The translations under genes were made by a program, and so were the position numbers. DNA of 64,000 bases, from assembly GCF_000004075.3 (NCBI RefSeq), contig NC_026657.2, positions 8,804,001-8,868,000 of the forward strand, read 5' to 3'. Shown in pieces: positions 26,034-40,663 of this stretch (position 1 is the stretch's first letter; each line of letters opens with the position of its first letter). The notes beneath the pieces are model-generated. The model searched no databases. It saw nothing but the letters and a program-made list of their open reading frames with translations, and was not told where the DNA came from. This DNA comes from Cucumis sativus (lineage: Eukaryota; Streptophyta; Magnoliopsida; Cucurbitales; Cucurbitaceae).

Positions 26034-29000
26034 TATTAAGTATATATGGTCTATTGATATAATCGTGTTTTTACATGTATCTTACTATATTGGAAAACAT
26101 TCATCATTTAAGTTAAAAATTCACTACAAACATCAAACATGACTTAATTGTTCACGACACATATTGTTTTAAAATATTCAAATTTTGTTCATATAATTTA
26201 GAAACTTGTAGAATATAAATCACTATTTACAATAAATGGACAATGCAAACATAAATTTAAAGACTCAATTATTTGGTTTTTTATTTTAAAATTTTAATCT
26301 TCTATGCAATATTTTTATTTTTAAGTATTTTTTACAAACTTATATTTTTTCTAAATATGTGCCAAATTTTCAAGAGTCTCTCTATATATATATGCACACA
26401 CCTACGTTTTTTTTTTTTTTTTTGTTAATTCTGAATTTTTTAAAGTTTTTATATGAAGTTTATGAATATCCAAACAGAAACAGTCCTTTTATATATAGAT
26501 TTATTACATTTTAAATAAAAACCTATAATATTTTTTTATGCACCATTAATTTAGTTGAATAGATAATGTAACCATTTTGATGACTTTAATTTTATTGTAA
26601 AGATTTCTGAAAATACGAATGAAATGGCGATTTCGATTGATATTTTTTTCAAATATTAAAAAAAATCAAAATAAAACAATAATCAACAATATGATTATTT
26701 TGGTGATTTCAAACTGAGTTAACATGTCTATTGATCCTTAATGGTACCTTATTGTTTTTCCTTTTTTTTTTTTGGTATTTACTAAATTTTTCTAAAATTT
26801 AACAAAAGTTTAATACTATTCATTAAATACAGTAAAAAGTAAAAAAGTTCAAAACAAAATATTTAATTTATTGACAAAATATAACAAAATCTATAATTTG
26901 TTTCAATATCTGGTTATTCATAACAATTAATATATATATATACACAGAGTAACTCATAGCAAGATAAAAAAAATCATCGTGTAATAATAATACACACCCT
27001 TGGATGTTTATGAATGTTCATTGATACATTTTTCTCGATAGAGAGTAAACTCAGTAAAAATAATTAAATAGACTATACAAAGTTGGATAGATTTTATTAT
27101 TACTTTTGTAATTAGTTTTAATATTTTGGTTTAAATGTGTTTAATTTTAAATAAGAATTATATCAAATTTTTAATAAAATGTTATTAAATAAGAACGAAA
27201 CGCACCATTTTGAACAAAGACATAAAAAGGACGGAATATGTAAGGGTAGTGAGGTGGATCGGCACCGGTTTGAATTTTGGAATTGACTTTAATCCAAACA
27301 AAGAAAAATCGTATTTATTTTAATTTGAACTAAGGATTAGTCGGAACCAATCAACTTCGTCGCCTGATTTTCGTGCGTCATTAAAACTAATTTAATTAGT
27401 TGTCACTGCTAATTATGTGTATTACTAAACGGTAAATTATAGCTTCCAATTTTCCAATAAATACAAAGCAAATAATAATAATTAAAAATTACAAAAACCA
27501 CTTTTGAATTTGAAATTTGTTACAATAGTATCTTGAATTTGATCGATCAACCCCTAGTAGTTTCATAATGATCGCAATTAACCTCTTTTATTAAAATAAA
27601 ATTTATTAGTGAATCTTTAATGTGTGATTAAATTAAAAATTCGTGAATGTGATTGTAACAAACCACAAAATTTAACGTGGTTTTTGTAATTTTTTAATAA
27701 TAATAATAAATAAATAAATATAAATCTACTTAATTAATTATTATTATTGGGTGAGGTGAAGTTAAATGAGACAAACTTAATAATAACTGGTTTGATAATT
27801 GATTTTAGAAGTGGGAGGTCTAATCTCCCTCCATGATTAGTGCATTAAAACAATCAATAATAATCGTCTAGTAGTTATCCTAAAATGAAAATAAACGGTA
27901 ATAACAGTAATATAATAATTGTTTGGTGGTTTCAAAAATTAATTAACTTGAAATAATAAGATTCTATCATCGTATTAAAAATAAAAAAAAATTAAGATCG
28001 AGAAAAATTGATAGAATATCAGAGTTCATAATTTAAATTACAGATTTTAAGTGGTAAAATTAAGAAGAATTTGTAAAAATAACAAAAAAAAATTATGATA
28101 ATAAAACTTGTAATACTTATCTTTTTAAAATTGTAAAAATAATCGATTTAAAAGACGATTATGGTCATATTATTTGGAGTATGAGCTGTTTTTGCAATTT
28201 TCCAAAGAATAAATTAATATTTGCCCAATTATATATATACTCCTTGAAAAGAAATAAATAAGTGAATGAACTTTAAGAAGCCCACTATGGAAAGCCCATT
28301 TATTGGGACTTTGTGAGGGTGATCTGAAAACACCGCTGGAGAAACGTTTCATGGGAAACACTCGTTCAAGCTGAAACGATAGTTTTACTTTTACGTGAGA
28401 TGTCTCTTTTTTGTCTTTTGTGTTTTGCTTACCATTGAGCACTACATATCTAAAAAATCAAGTTAGAGCGATCAAATCAAAAAGTAGTTGATTATAAATA
28501 ACTAGAGATTTGGTCGGTGTGTTTGAAAATATCAAGATTGATAGCATGTTTTAAAAAAATTAAAGATTTAAACTTATTTAAACCAATTAATCGACTGACC
28601 AATAATCGGTTTGTACATATTCATGATTGGTATAAGTTTGAAGATTTACTAACTAGACAATAGTCGATTTAGTAATTTTTCGAAAATCAACTTCCATGCT
28701 CCCCTCTAGTTTTGTTTATACATAGTTCTATAATTTCAAAATATCATATAGTTTAAGTTAAACTTCAAAATCTTATAACTATAATCCTAAATAATTCAAT
28801 TTAATTTCAGTTTAATTCATTTAGTTTTTAAATATTATAATTTTACTTTTTAAACATTTAAATTGGTTCATACATTTTATCAATTTTGTGAATTAATATA
28901 CGTCAACGCTATGGTCATTTTTTGATTGTGTTTATTGGTTTGTTTGTTTGTTTATCAAATTAAAAAAGACAAATTTATATTGATTTGTTTTTATTTTATC

Positions 29001-29325
29001 AAATTCAAAATATATTGATTTGTTTGTTTGTTGAATTAAAATAATAATAATATAATTTATTTATTTGTTTATTTTGGACGAACTTGAAGTATACAAACTT
29101 GATAGGTGTGGGACTCAGACAACTCAGTCCTAACTTGATAATTGCTATCCGCTTCCAACGGACTTACGGAATTTCTATCCATTTCCAACCACCCTCCACC
29201 CATTTATTTATTCATTCATCAATTCCTCAAATAAATCTAGTTTTTATTTAAAGAAAAAAACAATATATATATATACATGTGTAGTATTTAATTGTATAAA
29301 TTGTAGTTAATATTTTAAAAACTTG

Positions 29326-29327
<2 letters not shown>

Positions 29328-29394
<67 letters not shown>

Positions 29395-29465
29395 ATAACC
29401 CTCTTGTTGATTTTTTAAACAAGCATTCTTTTTCTCTTGTATATATGTAATAAATAAATAAATAA

Positions 29466-29521
<56 letters not shown>
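29328..29521. repeat. two long (TA)n microsatellites
   Basis: Near-pure TA runs at 29328-29389 and 29471-29521 are separated by about 80 bp that includes TTGTTGATAACCCTCTTG. A shorter TA run is at 31260-31283. Confidence 0.95.
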
Positions 29522-29524
<3 letters not shown>

Positions 29525-29759
29525 GTTATGCAATAGTTTTAAGATTCTTTTTCTTATAGTGTAACATTTGCTATTTATCAAAATTTAGATGTAAGATGTG
29601 AGTGAAGTGGCAATAAACTTTCTTGAATTAAAACCACTATATGGTGATTTAGGGTTTAAGGTTTGTTGTCGGGGGGAAGGATGAAAACATGTTAGTTAAC
29701 ACGAACTATGTATATTTTTTCTTTGTGAAATGTAAGTTTAAAATATAATTAAGATTCTT

Positions 29760-29990
29760 CGAGTCATGGTGGTTTGCTTTAAGTTCGAGACTTTGTCTAT
29801 TATCCGTGTTGTGATGGAGTCTGATTGCCTATAGGTTACTAATTTTTTCAACAATGTTGTTGTTAATTTTTACAAAGTTTACTAAATTTATGGATGAAGC
29901 TAAGGTTAAAGGCTAGAAGCTTGGTGCTATCTCATCTTCTCACGTTCAACGCAGTCATAGTGCTTTTGCACATAGAGCGTTGGAGGATCG
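29760..29990 (+). pseudogene. decayed RNase H-like fragment of a retroelement
   Basis: Reading plus strand, one frame gives FKFETL then RVVMESDCL followed by a stop at 29832; a second frame, shifted by one, gives DEAKVKG, a stop, then LGAISSSHVQRSHSAFAHRA (to 29979). These resemble the consecutive blocks of the plant non-LTR-type RNase H domain (…E-x-L…VVxESD… and …SHVRRSxNxxAHxLA). In-frame stops and a frameshift mark it as dead. No reverse transcriptase or poly-A tail is found next to it. Confidence 0.5.
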
Positions 29991-32918
29991 AACATCTTCA
30001 ATTTTTTATTCTTCTTAACCTTAATGGTTTATTTTGACTTTCTCCATCTAATATATGCATAATTTGTTTTTTTTTTTTTCGTCTTTGGTCCTTACATATT
30101 CACACGTAATTATACAAATTAGCTACAAAAATATACGTACAAAATTGATAGTTAATAAATAATTATGATAGAGTTAAAATACCAAACATTTATTAAAATG
30201 TATTCAATTTTAGTCCTTAACTTATAAAAAAATAATTTCAGTTATTGTAATTTTAGTAAATATTAAATTCAGTCTAGCTAATTTAATTTTTACTAAATTT
30301 GATTAAATAATTCACAATATTTTTCGTGCAACAAAGCCATGATAAATCCACATTTTACTAAAAGGAAATTACACACAAATGCTTTACCACTGCTTCTGTC
30401 CTAATTTTATTTTCAATTCAGTTTCTTTACAAACACATTTTTATTCCCCTGTTTATTATATTTATTTCCATTATGGTAACGTACGATGTCAGATTAAAAA
30501 GGGTTTTATAGAATAATCCTTTTTAATTTTTTAGAAAAAAAACCATAATTGCAATTATATATTCAAACTTTCCATATCAACAATTGAAGCATTTAAATTT
30601 ATAAAAATGTTAAAATTGGATCTTTTAAACTTAATTACAAAGATTACAACTAAGTTTGATAGTCCAATTTTAAATTTTGGATAAACTTGAAGGTTTTAAT
30701 TTTTAAAATGTAATTGCAATTATAGAGGTAGTCTTTTGAATTCGTCTTTCTTTTAATTTTGGTATGAATTGTTATTGGTAAAAATGTAAAAGATAATGAA
30801 AATGGACGTGCTTTAATGGTTCTACGACTTCTATTTTTATCCTCTTTAAACATCTAACGTTTTGGTATAACTTGACTTGTTATAGTTTGATAGTTTATCA
30901 TAATCACCACGATCCACTGTAGATATTATAAGAAAATAAATTTAAACCTCTAATAGCTGGGTAGAATTGATCGGATTGATTGGTTGTATATCAATTTAGA
31001 TTTTAATTGTTCATTTTTTTTTATAAAATATATTTTATCCAAATTTAAGTTTTCAACCTCTAGTATTTTGGTAGAACTTGTTATGTATTGTACAATTATT
31101 CAGTTGTGTAGATTATCTCTTGATCAAATTAATCATGAATCAAATAATAACTTGTTTTTCTCATTTTTTTCATACATTTTTTAATTAGTATTTCTTCCCC
31201 TCTATTTATTTCTTTGTTTTTTTTTAATTCATATTGGTAATTAATTTTTAATGCAATAATTATATATATATATATATATATATGATAATTGATTAGTTGT
31301 TTTATTACTAGTGGATAAATTGTATAACGTACCGATCAATGTGTAATAACCATTGATTAGGTGAAGCTCTTTAGAGTCCAAAATTATATAATTCTCACCC
31401 ACTCCTACCTAATTAGCTATAATATTGTTTCTATTGAAAAAAACAAAAAGAGAATAATTATCTCTAATAACATTGTTAAATATTAAAATTATTAACTTTA
31501 TCCTCTTATTTTAAAATTCGTAAACTTAGACTAACATGAACATAGTTTAACTATAGATTACTTTAAAGTGTAATTCAATATACACCATCCACCACATGGT
31601 AAAACACTTTAATCTTGTTTTGAAAACTTGCCTAATTAATAATAATAGATTTTGTATCTTGTTTAACTAAAACAAACAAATATTTAAAAAAGTCTAAAAA
31701 TAGGGTGACCACAACTACAATATTATTACTACTGTTGTTATTTTCTTTTCAAAAAAAGAAACTTCAGATAAGGTTGATATTTTCACAAGTTGTGTGGTTC
31801 TCTATAGCTAGTGATCAGTGCTCGTCTCCACATCTACTATTACACAATAAAAGACAAGGACTCTTCTCTTCCACCCACGTTTTTTATCCTTCTCACCATT
31901 TCACTTATCTCTCTTCTTTCATTCCCTCCAAAAGGCACTCATTTTTGTCCCACATCTTTTTAAAAATGTTTATAACGTTTAGAAGAACTTTTATCACTGC
32001 TGCCCATGCTCTTATATTTCTATGACACTTTCGTTGTCAATTAGATTCTTGCAACTAAGATAGTATTATTGATGTTCGAGATGATAATTGTGTAATATAT
32101 AACTACTTAAAACAAACGTTAAAGTATTAACTTTTTGTTTATTATCTACTTCACAAGTTTTGTGCTTTTTTTAACGAATGGTTGGTGGTGGAAGAGAGAT
32201 AAGGTCTAAGTTTTTTAAATTTATGATAAAAAAGGTGAACAAAAAGTAGTGAGAAAAACAAACGTGATAATATTGCTAAACTACTTAAGGTTAAATTATG
32301 GTAACTAAATTGTTAGGAATGACAAACTTTAATATTTTAAAAATAGATTATATATATTTTTTTGTAATAATTAAAACATTTGTTTTACCATACTTGAGTA
32401 CAATGTGAACCTCAAAATTAAGTCGACAGTAAAAATTGAAGGCAATTAAATACTAACAGTACGAATCTAATTTTAAAACAAATGTTGTTTTCACGTATAA
32501 TAAACAAAAGCATTTATCACATCTATCTCAAATATGTTTTATATATTTATAAATTATTTTAAATATATTTGGAAGGTTTTGAATAATTTCACTCTAAGGA
32601 CTTGAATGTAAAAGTAGAAAGTTTAAGGAGCCATTAATTAAATTAAAAAATATGAGGGGTTTAATGTAACTGGTTAACTAAATGAAAGGAATCTTATTAA
32701 AAATGAAAATAAAGAAAATTGAAACCGCTCTCGCAAAGCAGAAGATGGGATCAACATTTTATCGACTTGTCGTTTACTGAAATTCGATGTCAGCACTTTT
32801 CTTCTTATTGTTCTCAAAGTAAGCGCTCTTTTCTCTTTCTCTGTTGCCAACTTGCCATAATCTCCCTTAAACCCTCATTCAACAGCCACCGCCGCCGCCG
32901 TCTATTTCCGGCGTCAAA

Positions 32919-35900
32919 ATGCAGTCGGCGATCATATCTCCTTTACCACGCTCCATCCCCTTCACCACAATTACACCATCTGTCTCTACCAATGTTCAGC
33001 GAAGCCGTTCTCTGGTTGTCAGAGCTTCGATTTCTAATGTCACTACGCAATCTCCGCCACCGTCAGTGGTTGTAGACTCTCCATCTCCTAGTTCAACTGC
33101 TGCTCAGAAGCTCAACAAGTACAGCTCTCGCATTACCGAGCCGAAGTCGCAGGGTGGGTCTCAGGCGATTCTCCATGGCGTTGGTTTATCCGACGACGAT
33201 CTGAACAAGCCTCAGATTGGGATTTCGTCGGTTTGGTATGAGGGAAATACATGCAATATGCATCTGTTGAAGCTCTCTGAGGCTGTTAAATATGGAGTTA
33301 ACGCAGCTGGTATGGTTGGGTTTAGGTTCAACACGATTGGTGTTAGTGACGCCATTTCCATGGGGACCAGAGGTATGTGCTATAGCTTGCAGTCAAGGGA
33401 CTTGATTGCGGATAGCATAGAGACTGTTATGAGTGCTCAGTGGTACGACGGTAATATCTCCATCCCTGGCTGTGACAAGAATGTGAGTTTTCTCTGAACT
33501 TCTCCCCTTTTGCGGCTGTTTTTGGCATAGAATCTGACCATTTTTTTTTGTCTTGTTTACTCGTTTTTTAGGACTAGTTTTGCAATTTTGAATTGCTATT
33601 TTTTCTTCCCCTTCCATTTCTCTGGTTTTCTTATGCCATTTCTGATCGATTAAGCTCAATTTGTTAAATTTGTTCTCTGTTCTTTGTAAGATTATGAAAA
33701 CTATTGTGCATGCGGTTTATTTGTTTGAGGTTTTCACTCCTGAAACCTTAGCCAGGTAAGAAAAAAAACAGGTTAAAGCACTTGTTTTAGTTTTCAAAAT
33801 TTGGCGAGCAGACGTTTTCTCAGGGGGAAAAAGGTTAAAAGACAGAGAACGATTTTTAGGAAATAAGCATGATTGTTAAAATCTCAAGAATTTATCTATC
33901 AGGTCCTCATGGACACTCATTGATATTGATGATTGATCTAGGAGGTAATTTTTTTGGGGAGAATATATTAGTTATATGTCAGCAAAACTGACCTTATCGA
34001 ACCTGGTGATTGGCATCAGCTTCATTTTTCTTTTTCTGTTTCATAGCATGCTGTGTTTATTTTACTTCGTTTTCTTTGGGAAAACGAAACATATTGGGTA
34101 CTACGAAAAGTTAAAAGTCAAATTACAACAGAGTTTTAGTAGTTTTTCTTTCCACATTACAATTATGTGCTGAAATTTGCCTATTTTACAGATGCCGGGT
34201 ACAATAATGGCGATGGGTAGGTTGAATCGACCAAGTATTATGATTTATGGTGGAACCATCAAGGTTTGGGCTCGGATTTTACTCATATCCATGACTTGAT
34301 TATAATCTTTTAATTGAATCTTATGTTTATCAAGAAGCTGGTGTCGTGTCTTCCATTTAAAACCCTACTTAAAATTATTCACTTGTAAATGGTCTGTATC
34401 AAATTTATCACAATGGAATGTATCAATTCGTGTCTTGACTCTCTGATCATTCCACCTTTTCTCACCATCTTTGTCCGTGTAGAACTACAGTAGATGATCA
34501 GTTTGAGAGCCTTCACATTTTAGTGAAATGCAGCTGACTCTATGAGTTTGTTGCTTATAGATGCACACATCCACATTCTATAGATATGCCAACATGTGTT
34601 TATCATCTTCCTACTTTTTCTTAGACACTAGTATTTTGTCCTCATTTGAATTCAAGTTAATTAGTGTAAGTTTTTGAAGTTGCATGAAATTAATTTTCTT
34701 CCCTGTTGCTTTTGTTTGCAGCCTGGTCACTTTCAAGGCCATAAATATGACATAGTGTCTGCATTTCAGGTATGTGCTTACCAAAGACAAAATGCAAGAA
34801 AATTTTATTTAAAAATCTCAACATTCATTAATTTATTATATTAAATTATTTATGCATTAAAATCTTGTAATAAATATGTAAAAATTCTTGAGTACAACAT
34901 TATTTTCAGAGACAATCACTTTAGAATGACATAAACATGTAACTCCTGGATTTAGTACCGCATGAAAGTTCAGGCACACATATAAGAACAAAAATGAAAA
35001 TGGAGCCGTGGTCAGTTACATCTTTGAGAAATTAAAAAAAATAGACAGTGGATCATTTGAATGTGTTTGTTCATGATATCAATGATGTTCGATTGAAAAC
35101 AAATCTTAGTAAATAATAGCTGCTTTCGTCAGATTTGTTCTTCAAACTTTTGAAACTTCATTTTCACATCTTTTACTTGTGACACTTAGGTATATGGAGA
35201 ATATGTAAGCGGGTCAATAAGTGATGAAGAGAGGAAGAATGTTGTCCGCAACTCCTGCCCAGGGGCTGGGGCTTGTGGTGGTATGTATACAGCTAATACA
35301 ATGGCGTCTGCTATTGAAGCCATGGGCATGTCTCTTCCTTACAGGTTAGATATATCTCCAGGCCACTATGTTAGTTTGGTGTGCAGCTCTGAGCATTGAG
35401 CAAAGGTTTTCTCAAGATTTATCTTATTCCTCTTCTGATTCGTGTTTCCTAAAGCTCGTCAACACCGGCTGAGGATCCACTAAAGATAGACGAATGCCGT
35501 TTAGCTGGAAAATATCTTCTGGAATTATTGAAGATGGATTTGAAACCACGGGACATTATTACGGAAAAATCTCTACGAAATGCAATGGTTGTTGTTATGG
35601 CTTTGGGTGGTTCCACTAATGCAGTGCTACACTTGATTGCTATAGCAAGGTGAGGAGAGCTTGATTTAAAATTGTTCCTCAACTTTTGATTACTTTACTA
35701 GATATCTCTGGGGGTAATGGCTCGATTCTTGGCAGGTCTGTTGGTTTGGATTTAACCCTTGATGATTTTCAGAAGGTTAGCGATCAGGTTCCTTTACTTG
35801 GCGATCTTAAGCCTAGTGGAAAATATGTAATGGAGGATATTCACAAGGTCTGGATTTTATTTTCATCTTATTGCCAGTTATCTAAAATGCTACCACTAGG

Positions 35901-38872
35901 TGCTTTTGGTCAGCTGCATGTGCTGGTATAATACTGTCACCATCACGTGTCATGATAAGTATTGAACGTTTGTTTTGATAGATTGGAGGAACACCCGCAG
36001 TCATCCGCTATCTGTTGGAGAACGAACTTTTAGATGGAGATTGCATAACTGGTATATTTTGGCAAACATGACCATGGGATTTGCACTTTACTTCAGTGAT
36101 TTCTGTTACTCATGTTATTTTAATCTTTTTTTAGTCACGGGAAAGACGCTGGCGGAAAATGCTAAACTTTTCCTACCTCTATCTGAAGGGCAGGTAATTT
36201 GGCTTTGATATTATCGCATCCACGATTTCAGAAATCAGATCATTCTTCTAAACTATTTAAGTAACTGTGGACCTCGACCGCTGTTTCTGGTTTTTGGTTC
36301 AGCAATTTCTTTCCTCACCCCTGTCCTGGACTCTCAACATATAAAAGAGTAATCCCTTAAAGTAGATCCAAATTCTGAAGAACATTGACTACAATAGAGG
36401 TGAAAATCTGAAGAAACACTTTATAACTACCTCTTCTTCTGCTTTGAATGCAGGATATTATCAAACCTTTGGAGAATCCCATCAAGAAAACAGGGCATCT
36501 TCAAATATTATATGGAAATCTTGCTCCTGAGGGTTCGGTGGCTAAGATTACTGGCAAGGAGGGGCTATATTTCTCTGGTACCATTTATTGAATTTTCAAG
36601 ATGCTTTGTGAACTAGTAACGTCATTTATGGTTAAATTTGATAAAAAACCACTCTGAATTTCTTTTCTTAAAGAAAGTAAGAAAATCAGTTCTTTGGCGA
36701 GAAAATTGCCTGTATTGTGGTTCTGAAGCTCATTGCTTATTCGAACATCTTCTGCTTCTGTGTCACTCTCTACTTTCTGTGTCTTTGGTTGGTAGGTCGA
36801 GGTGTTAGAGATGAATTATAAATTTTACTCAAATTCTTAAAAGACCATTTTTTTCCCTTTTCCTGATGAGTAATAAAAGGTCGAAGTCGCCTTAGGGTTA
36901 AAGGTGCAAAGCAAATCCCCCAAACCGAAGGAAGACAAGACATTGTTTATCACTCTAGCAAGTTTCTTCCTTTTTCTGCTTCTCCACCAAATTCTTATAA
37001 CTTAAAAGATATTGCAATGAACGAAAACAAAAATTTTCTGAAAACAAATCATTCTACCTAAAACAATATCTGTTTTGCAGGTCCTGCTCTTGTTTTTGAA
37101 GGTGAAGAATCGATGATTGCAGCGATAACAAAAGACCCCTCAAGTTTTAAGGTACTGATGATGTCACCCCCCTCCCCCCTTTCTCTTTATGACTAAGTTC
37201 CGAACTATTATCGTTGGGTAGGTCTTATCTGATATATCGTTGTTTTGGCCTCTTTTCGGCCAATAATCTCATCTGATATTCATGCAATTCTTAGTTAGGG
37301 GTTTCAAATTCCACTTACTACATAAGTTCATGTCATATATTTGCATACTAACTAATGATAAGTTATATAAATCTATGGTTTTCTTTTTATATCCCGTTTA
37401 TCCAAATATAAAAAGAACTTTAGGCTTCTCATTTTCAGGATTCATAAATTTATGCATTGAGAGGGCAAGTCTTTATCCCTTAAATTTATGGAATATTTAA
37501 ATTTTAGTAGTGCATATATAGATACATAACACGCACACATATATACACATTTACACAGAGGATGCTAGCACGTTTTTATTTGCTGTTTTTGTAATCGAGA
37601 TTAAAATTTTAATTCCTTAGGGGAAAACAGTGATCATCAGAGGTGAAGGTCCTAAAGGGGGACCGGGAATGCCTGAAATGTTGACACCCACTAGTGCAAT
37701 AATGGGGGCAGGTCTGGGGAAGGTATGGTGTCCCAACTCTAAATTTGTGTTTAAATTTGTAAAAATTTGCTGTCAAAGTCATGTGATGGTAACGAAGATG
37801 ATAGTATATCCTTTGAAGTCAACTTCATCTTTACACTGCCTTTGACATCTACAGGATGTGGCACTGCTGACCGATGGTAGGTTCTCTGGAGGTTCACATG
37901 GCTTCGTTGTCGGTCACATCTGCCCCGAAGCATTGGTGCGTTTTGTTGCTCACTTTTGTTAAATTTCTTAACTTCATTGAAACAGTAGAAGCTTAGAGTA
38001 GAGAGTTCAAAGATTTACGTTGATAATAGTATATTATATAGATTGTGCTTTCATTGCAAAACCAATTGACATTAGGAGGAGTAACCTATAAAGAGTGGGA
38101 TGTGAAATTCTAAATATGTCCTTCAAGATGGTGAACCATTCTTGAATTGGACCCCTATTTTTGTTTTTGAACTATCTGACCATTTGGGCTTCAAGAGCTC
38201 TGAAATCATATTAGATAATATAGGATTCCTCATTTAAGTACCCATCTATCTTATAATCAAATAGGGATCCTCAATATGCAAACTCGATATTCGGAAATAT
38301 CTTGACAAATAATGGGGTTCTTCCCAGGAAGAAAAGTTTTGGTTTTATATCCAATTATACCGATGCATTATCGTAAATATTTTGCTAAAACATAATAACA
38401 TTTCTAGTCCTAGAAATTACTTCTGAAATATAGTTCCAAAAACACTTTTGAAGTGAAAAATGTAATATTGAAGTTTAGACCTTTGGATTATGAACGCGTC
38501 TTTTTCTTCCTGCCTTTAAGGCCCATTCACTGGTCAAATAGAGTTTTAAGTGCTTCCGTATCCATTTTCAGGATGGTGGTCCAATCGGTTTGGTTCAAAA
38601 TGGCGATATCATCAATGTTGATATTGAAAACCGAAGAATCGATGTTCAATTATCCGATCAAGAGATGGAAGAACGAAGAAAAAACTGGGTTCCACCTGCA
38701 TACAAGGCTACGAGAGGCGTTCTTTACAAGGTTCGTGCCTTACCATCTCTATGATTCACATGTCCAAAACTCTCTTTTTTTTAAAACCATTTTTTTTAAC
38801 GAGATCGTACTTTGTTTTCAGTACATCAAGAGCGTGAAAGCAGCATCGAAAGGGTGCGTGACAGATGAGTAA
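32919..38872 (+). CDS. DHAD: dihydroxy-acid dehydratase, chloroplastic
   Basis: Third common step of branched-chain amino acid synthesis: dehydrates 2,3-dihydroxy-3-methylbutanoate and -pentanoate to the 2-oxo acids for valine, leucine and isoleucine, in plastids. Fourteen exons: 32919-33482, 34192-34263, 34722-34769, 35190-35344, 35455-35649, 35736-35847, 35982-36051, 36135-36193, 36454-36577, 37081-37151, 37621-37722, 37855-37935, 38572-38730, 38822-38872; 620 residues (Arabidopsis about 608). An S/T/R-rich, acid-poor N-terminus of about 35 residues (to SLVVRAS) looks like a transit peptide. Iron-sulfur ligands are present: Cys112 in GNTCNMH, Cys185 in PGCDKN, and Cys257 in [15 protein letters not shown]. 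Other family blocks: [51 protein letters not shown] and [20 protein letters not shown]. Every splice joins in phase; all catalytic elements look intact. Confidence 0.97.
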
Positions 38873-40663
38873 GACTAACCTGTAGGCTGCAGTTAGAGTT
38901 ACACCAGAAACAGTTCGTTAGAAGCACTTCTTGCTTTTTACAGCCAATTTTCTAGAACACCCTTTGTTTATCCTCTCTTTCCCTCTCTCTCTCTCTACCA
39001 TTTTGTTTCTAAGTCATTTTGAATCATTTGTTGAGGAAGACAGTGGAACAGGCCGTGCATTTGGTATATCGATTTAATGTTAATTAGACATTTTTATCTA
39101 ATTTTTAGAATCGAGTATATATCAAATACATTCGATTCTTTGGTTTGTACATGCATTAGGATGAATGTTTTTTTGAAGCGACATTTGTAAAGATTATTGT
39201 GCTTTATGCTTTAGGGATAAGAAAATCGCAAAACTAATGTTGTTTTCTTGGACAATATGTGGGTAGGTGAACGACTTTGAGATCGATAGGAGTTGAGATG
39301 TGCTCGTGTTAGCTGTAAAATTAATGCTTTGATATGCCTCGATGTTATTATTGAACGCAATATAGTAGGTTGAGTACAAAATTAATAATATCATGAACAG
39401 TATTAACACTAAAAAACCACAAACAATTGCTTATTGTACTAACACGAAGAACTACCTGTTTTACTCTTAAGTATGCTGATGAGTGTGAAATCAAAAAATG
39501 GTTCATCGAACCGTTATGGTTAATTATAATTAACGATAAAGTCATGTTTTACACTCTTAACTAAGTCATAAAAAAGCACTATACTTGATTTTGTAAATAT
39601 TTTTATCAATTTTATTGTTTTTTTTATAACTTTTCTAAATTATTATAATTAATATACTCTTAACTAAGCTGGTAAATGTATCCAAGACAAATTATTCAAC
39701 TTTTAAAGTCATACATTTTACAATTTAGCTTTTAGACACATTTTGGTTTTCCTTCTGTTAAAAAATATTGTTCACAATAGTTCTTAAAATGAAGTTAATG
39801 CATGGAAAGATAACTAAGAGCTTGTAATATTAGCGGGGAGTCTATGCTCGTTTCAATCAAAAGTAAATTTGCAAAATTTAGGATTTAGTTTTTAACACTA
39901 CTATAGATTTAATTGCTACAAAAAAAAATCCACAATGTTGCCTCCTGTTCTTGTTGAAATATTTGAAATGAAATTTGAGTCGGATACCTCCCTCCCTATG
40001 AGGGAAAAGCTATTTGACAATACTTGGAAAAAGAAAGAAAGAAATATAAACATCTTTAGGTTGAAAGAGAGTTCTAAATCATTATGCTTTAGAGATTAAT
40101 AATATAACTCATAAACCAAATTACATATTTATCTTTAACATAAGCAGTCTTAACTTAAAATGGAGAAAGAGCTTCTGAACATGTATTATAATTAGGAGTA
40201 ATATCTCAGTAATAAATGGATATTTTAAGTTTAAATTATCATTTCTACTAAAAAAATCACAATAACTAATACACCGATACACAAATTCCCCAACAAAACC
40301 ACCCAACATCAAATTGTGATTCTATGACTATAATTAACTAATCTATTGATTACATATATATATTTTCTAAGCAATTGGGGGGAAGATTTGAATTTTCCTT
40401 TGAAAATACTGATAACTTTGATTAAATGAAATTAACAATTAGACAATATAAAAATGATTTAATTATTGTTCTTAAAAAACTTTAATTATGGTCAATGAAA
40501 CGAAAGCCCAGACGTAATTTAATTGGGCCAGAGTTGGTGTATTGGGCCTTAGTATTAGCTAGGCTCAAATTCTAATATCCGGTGCGACCCGACCCGGTTC
40601 GTATCAGGGAGCGGAGAGACGGTGGGTTTTGAGAAGGGAAAGAAAGAGAATGGAGGTGATTGG
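38873..40663. other. 3' UTR of DHAD and promoter side of the RING gene
   Basis: Sequence to about 39150 is probably the DHAD 3' UTR (it includes a CT-rich tract at 38975-38996). The remainder is AT-rich with no gene. A GC-richer stretch from about 40500 is the likely leader of the RING gene. Confidence 0.5.

Larger units (their letters stand above)
25080..32700. other. gene-poor AT-rich intergenic region (about 7.6 kb)
   Basis: Between the divergent ankyrin and DHAD genes I find no complete gene. The listed contents are a degenerate 61-bp minisatellite, a 74-bp tandem duplication, an RNase H relic and TA microsatellites. The rest is AT-rich with poly-T runs and short (TTTG)n and (AATA)n tracts. 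The longest open frames (for example near 28170-28440 and 31705-32025) are low-complexity and match no family I know. Confidence 0.6.

Noticed and set aside
28170..28442. A 90-codon minus-strand open frame in the gene-poor interval
   Set aside because: Composition is like random sequence and I recognise no family; no supporting neighbours or exons.
31705..32025. A 106-codon plus-strand open frame upstream of DHAD
   Set aside because: Low-complexity leucine/serine translation of T- and CT-rich DNA, without domain or conserved motif.
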